Origin: Rhodoferax sp.
Lineage (GTDB): Bacteria; Pseudomonadota; Gammaproteobacteria; Burkholderiales; Burkholderiaceae_C
Assembly: GCA_030683195.1 (NCBI GenBank)
Contig: JAUXQA010000022.1
Location: forward strand, 1 to 5,736
Length of the DNA stretch: 5,736 nucleotides
Direction: 5' to 3'
Within the stretch, counting starts at the first letter, position 1; each line of letters opens with the position of its first letter. This document shows positions 4,660 through 5,736 of this stretch, in pieces. The position numbers were made by a program, and so were the translations under genes. The notes beneath the pieces were generated by a model. The model saw only the letters and a list, made by a program, of their open reading frames with translations, searched no databases and was not told the origin of the DNA.

Positions 4660-5736
4660 CGCGGCGGGCCGCTGGTCGGCCGGGGTCTCGCGCCTCCCTT
4701 TCACTCACCTTGTTCTTGCCCTGACCGCTGGATTGGCGCAGGCCGCCAGCATGGCTTGGCCGCTTTCGATAGACGCACCCTGGCTGGCTCTTTTGTCTTT
4801 GCAACCGGGCCAGCCGGTCTGGTGGCTGCAGCTGCTGGCCCTGGGGGGACTGGCCGGGTTGCTGGACCGCTGCCGGGGGTGGCGACCGGCGGCGCTCACG
4901 GGTTGGCTGTTTGCCACGGCCTGGCTGGCCGGCACGTTTTGGTGGACCTTCATCGCGCTGCACACGTATGGGGGGTTGCATGCCATTCTGGGCGTGCTGG
5001 CCGTCCTGGCGCTGGCGGCCATGCTGGCGGTGTACTACGCCCTCATTTGTGGCCTTTTTGGTGCTCTAGCCGGCGTAAATAAAGCATGGAAAGCTATTAT
5101 TTTTGCGTCTCTCTGGTTGCTGGCCGAAATGGCGCGTGGGCGCTGGCTCACCGGCTTTGGTTGGGGTGCGGCGGGTTACGCGCATGTGGAAGGCCCGCTG
5201 GCAGCCTTTGCGCCCTGGGTGGGGTTGTACGGCCTGTGCGCCTTGTCAGCCTGGGTCGCCATGACCCTGGCACAAGGGTTTTTTCCGGCCAACCGTCAGC
5301 CCGCAGGGAGTGGACGCTTGGCCTGGCAGCGTCTGCTGGCCGTGCCTTTGTTGCTAAGTCTGCCGTTTTTCTACACGCTGACCCAACCCGCCCACACCAC
5401 CGCCACCGGCACCCTGGCCGTCACCTTGCTGCAAGGCAATATCCCCCAGGATGAAAAATTCGAGATTGGCACCGGCGTGCCCCAAGCCCTGCAGTGGTAT
5501 GCCGAGCAACTGCAGGTCAGCCGCACCCCGCTGGTGATTGCGCCCGAAACTGCCATTCCCGTTCTGCCCCAGCAACTGCCACCTGATTACTGGGAGGCGC
5601 TGCAACAACGCTTTGCCACGGGAACGCAAGCGGCCCTCATTGGCATGCCGCTGGGCAACGCGCAGGCGGGCTACACCAACTCCGTGATAGGCCTCAAACC
5701 GGGGCAGGCCGAGCCTTGGCGTTATGACAAGCACCA
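4646..5736 (+). CDS. lnt: Apolipoprotein N-acyltransferase, 3'-truncated by the window edge
   Basis: Inner-membrane enzyme that transfers an acyl chain from phospholipid to the N-terminal cysteine of apolipoproteins, the last step of lipoprotein maturation before Lol sorting. The frame is open from the ATG at 4646 to the window end (363 codons plus two bases), roughly two thirds of the expected 500-540 residues. Hydrophobic segments lie at about 18-38, 43-76, 81-105, 109-142, 148-164, 192-214 and 229-248, consistent with the N-terminal multi-span domain. WLLAEMARGRWLTGFGWG (157-174) is the conserved loop region. The periplasmic nitrilase-like domain begins near 258 with AVTLLQGNIPQDEKF. Its catalytic Glu is E301 in APETAIP, and K362 in the terminal RYDKH is the expected catalytic Lys; the catalytic Cys is beyond the edge. 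The start overlaps corC by 14 bases without a strong ribosome site, suggesting translational coupling. GTG 4649 is an adjacent alternative start. Confidence 0.95.
   Translation, partial: MVKASAAGRWSAGVSRLPFTHLVLALTAGLAQAASMAWPLSIDAPWLALLSLQPGQPVWWLQLLALGGLAGLLDRCRGWRPAALTGWLFATAWLAGTFWWTFIALHTYGGLHAILGVLAVLALAAMLAVYYALICGLFGALAGVNKAWKAIIFASLWLLAEMARGRWLTGFGWGAAGYAHVEGPLAAFAPWVGLYGLCALSAWVAMTLAQGFFPANRQPAGSGRLAWQRLLAVPLLLSLPFFYTLTQPAHTTATGTLAVTLLQGNIPQDEKFEIGTGVPQALQWYAEQLQVSRTPLVIAPETAIPVLPQQLPPDYWEALQQRFATGTQAALIGMPLGNAQAGYTNSVIGLKPGQAEPWRYDKH
5064..5104 (+). repeat. AT-rich patch inside lnt, possible relic of a dispersed repeat
   Basis: A locally AT-rich stretch in a GC-rich gene, starting CTCTAGC and ending GCTATTATTTTT (5093-5104). 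It encodes the in-frame segment around GVNKAWKAIIF with codons (GTA, AAT, AAA, ATT, TTT) unlike its surroundings. The last 12 bases occur again in opposite orientation at 629-640. From memory it resembles short CTCTAGC...AGCTAT...-type repeats common in Comamonadaceae genomes; this is not verified. Confidence 0.3.

Noticed and set aside
3883..4704. 273-codon minus-strand open frame opposite corC
   Set aside because: It is a high-GC shadow of corC with no recognisable domain; the plus strand encodes clear CBS domains.
4756..5454. Open frames of 108 and 122 codons on the plus strand within lnt
   Set aside because: They are out of frame with the continuous Lnt reading frame, which shows clear family motifs throughout.
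1..5736. A new multi-gene system, mobile element or defence island
   Set aside because: All genes belong to common housekeeping or metabolic families in compact arrangement, with no integrase, transposase, toxin-antitoxin pair, CRISPR repeats or tRNA boundary visible.

Overview
The window is an ordinary, densely packed piece of chromosome. Overall GC is high and codon use favours G/C. Gene content (a pterin-dependent phenylalanine hydroxylase facing an Lrp/AsnC-type regulator, then a CorC-Lnt pair) and the style of the proteins suggest a betaproteobacterium, most likely Burkholderiales/Comamonadaceae (Rhodoferax, Polaromonas or Acidovorax-like). That placement is from recognition of protein style, not from a search.

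Layout. (1) Bases 3-1472, plus strand: a GMC-family flavoprotein oxidoreductase whose N-terminus lies off the left edge. (2) Bases 1495-2385, minus strand: phhA, phenylalanine 4-monooxygenase, convergent with the GMC gene; only 22 bases separate the two stop codons and a bulged hairpin spans the gap. (3) Bases 2386-2521: the divergent control region of phhA, with a candidate sigma70 promoter for phhA overlapped by Lrp-like imperfect dyads. (4) Bases 2522-2995, plus strand: an Lrp/AsnC-family regulator, probably controlling phhA and perhaps itself. (5) Bases 3049-3705, plus strand: a GNAT-fold acetyltransferase with its own promoter, placed so that the transcript would be leaderless. (6) Bases 3793-4659, plus strand: a cytosolic CorC/YbeX-type tandem-CBS protein. 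(7) Bases 4646-5736, plus strand: lnt, apolipoprotein N-acyltransferase, overlapping the end of corC by 14 bases and running off the right edge before its catalytic cysteine.

Two functional units can be read. One is a phenylalanine-catabolism module (hydroxylase plus divergent amino-acid-responsive regulator). The other is the conserved corC-lnt envelope pair: Lnt completes lipoprotein maturation in the inner membrane. The GMC and GNAT genes have no clear functional link to either.

I found no mobile element, tRNA, rRNA, CRISPR array or evident new system. The points worth a second look are small: the phhA/lrp operator layout, a 10-base inverted repeat bracketing the phhA start codon, a leaderless promoter, and two AT-rich 12-base matches inside otherwise GC-rich genes that may be relics of a dispersed repeat.
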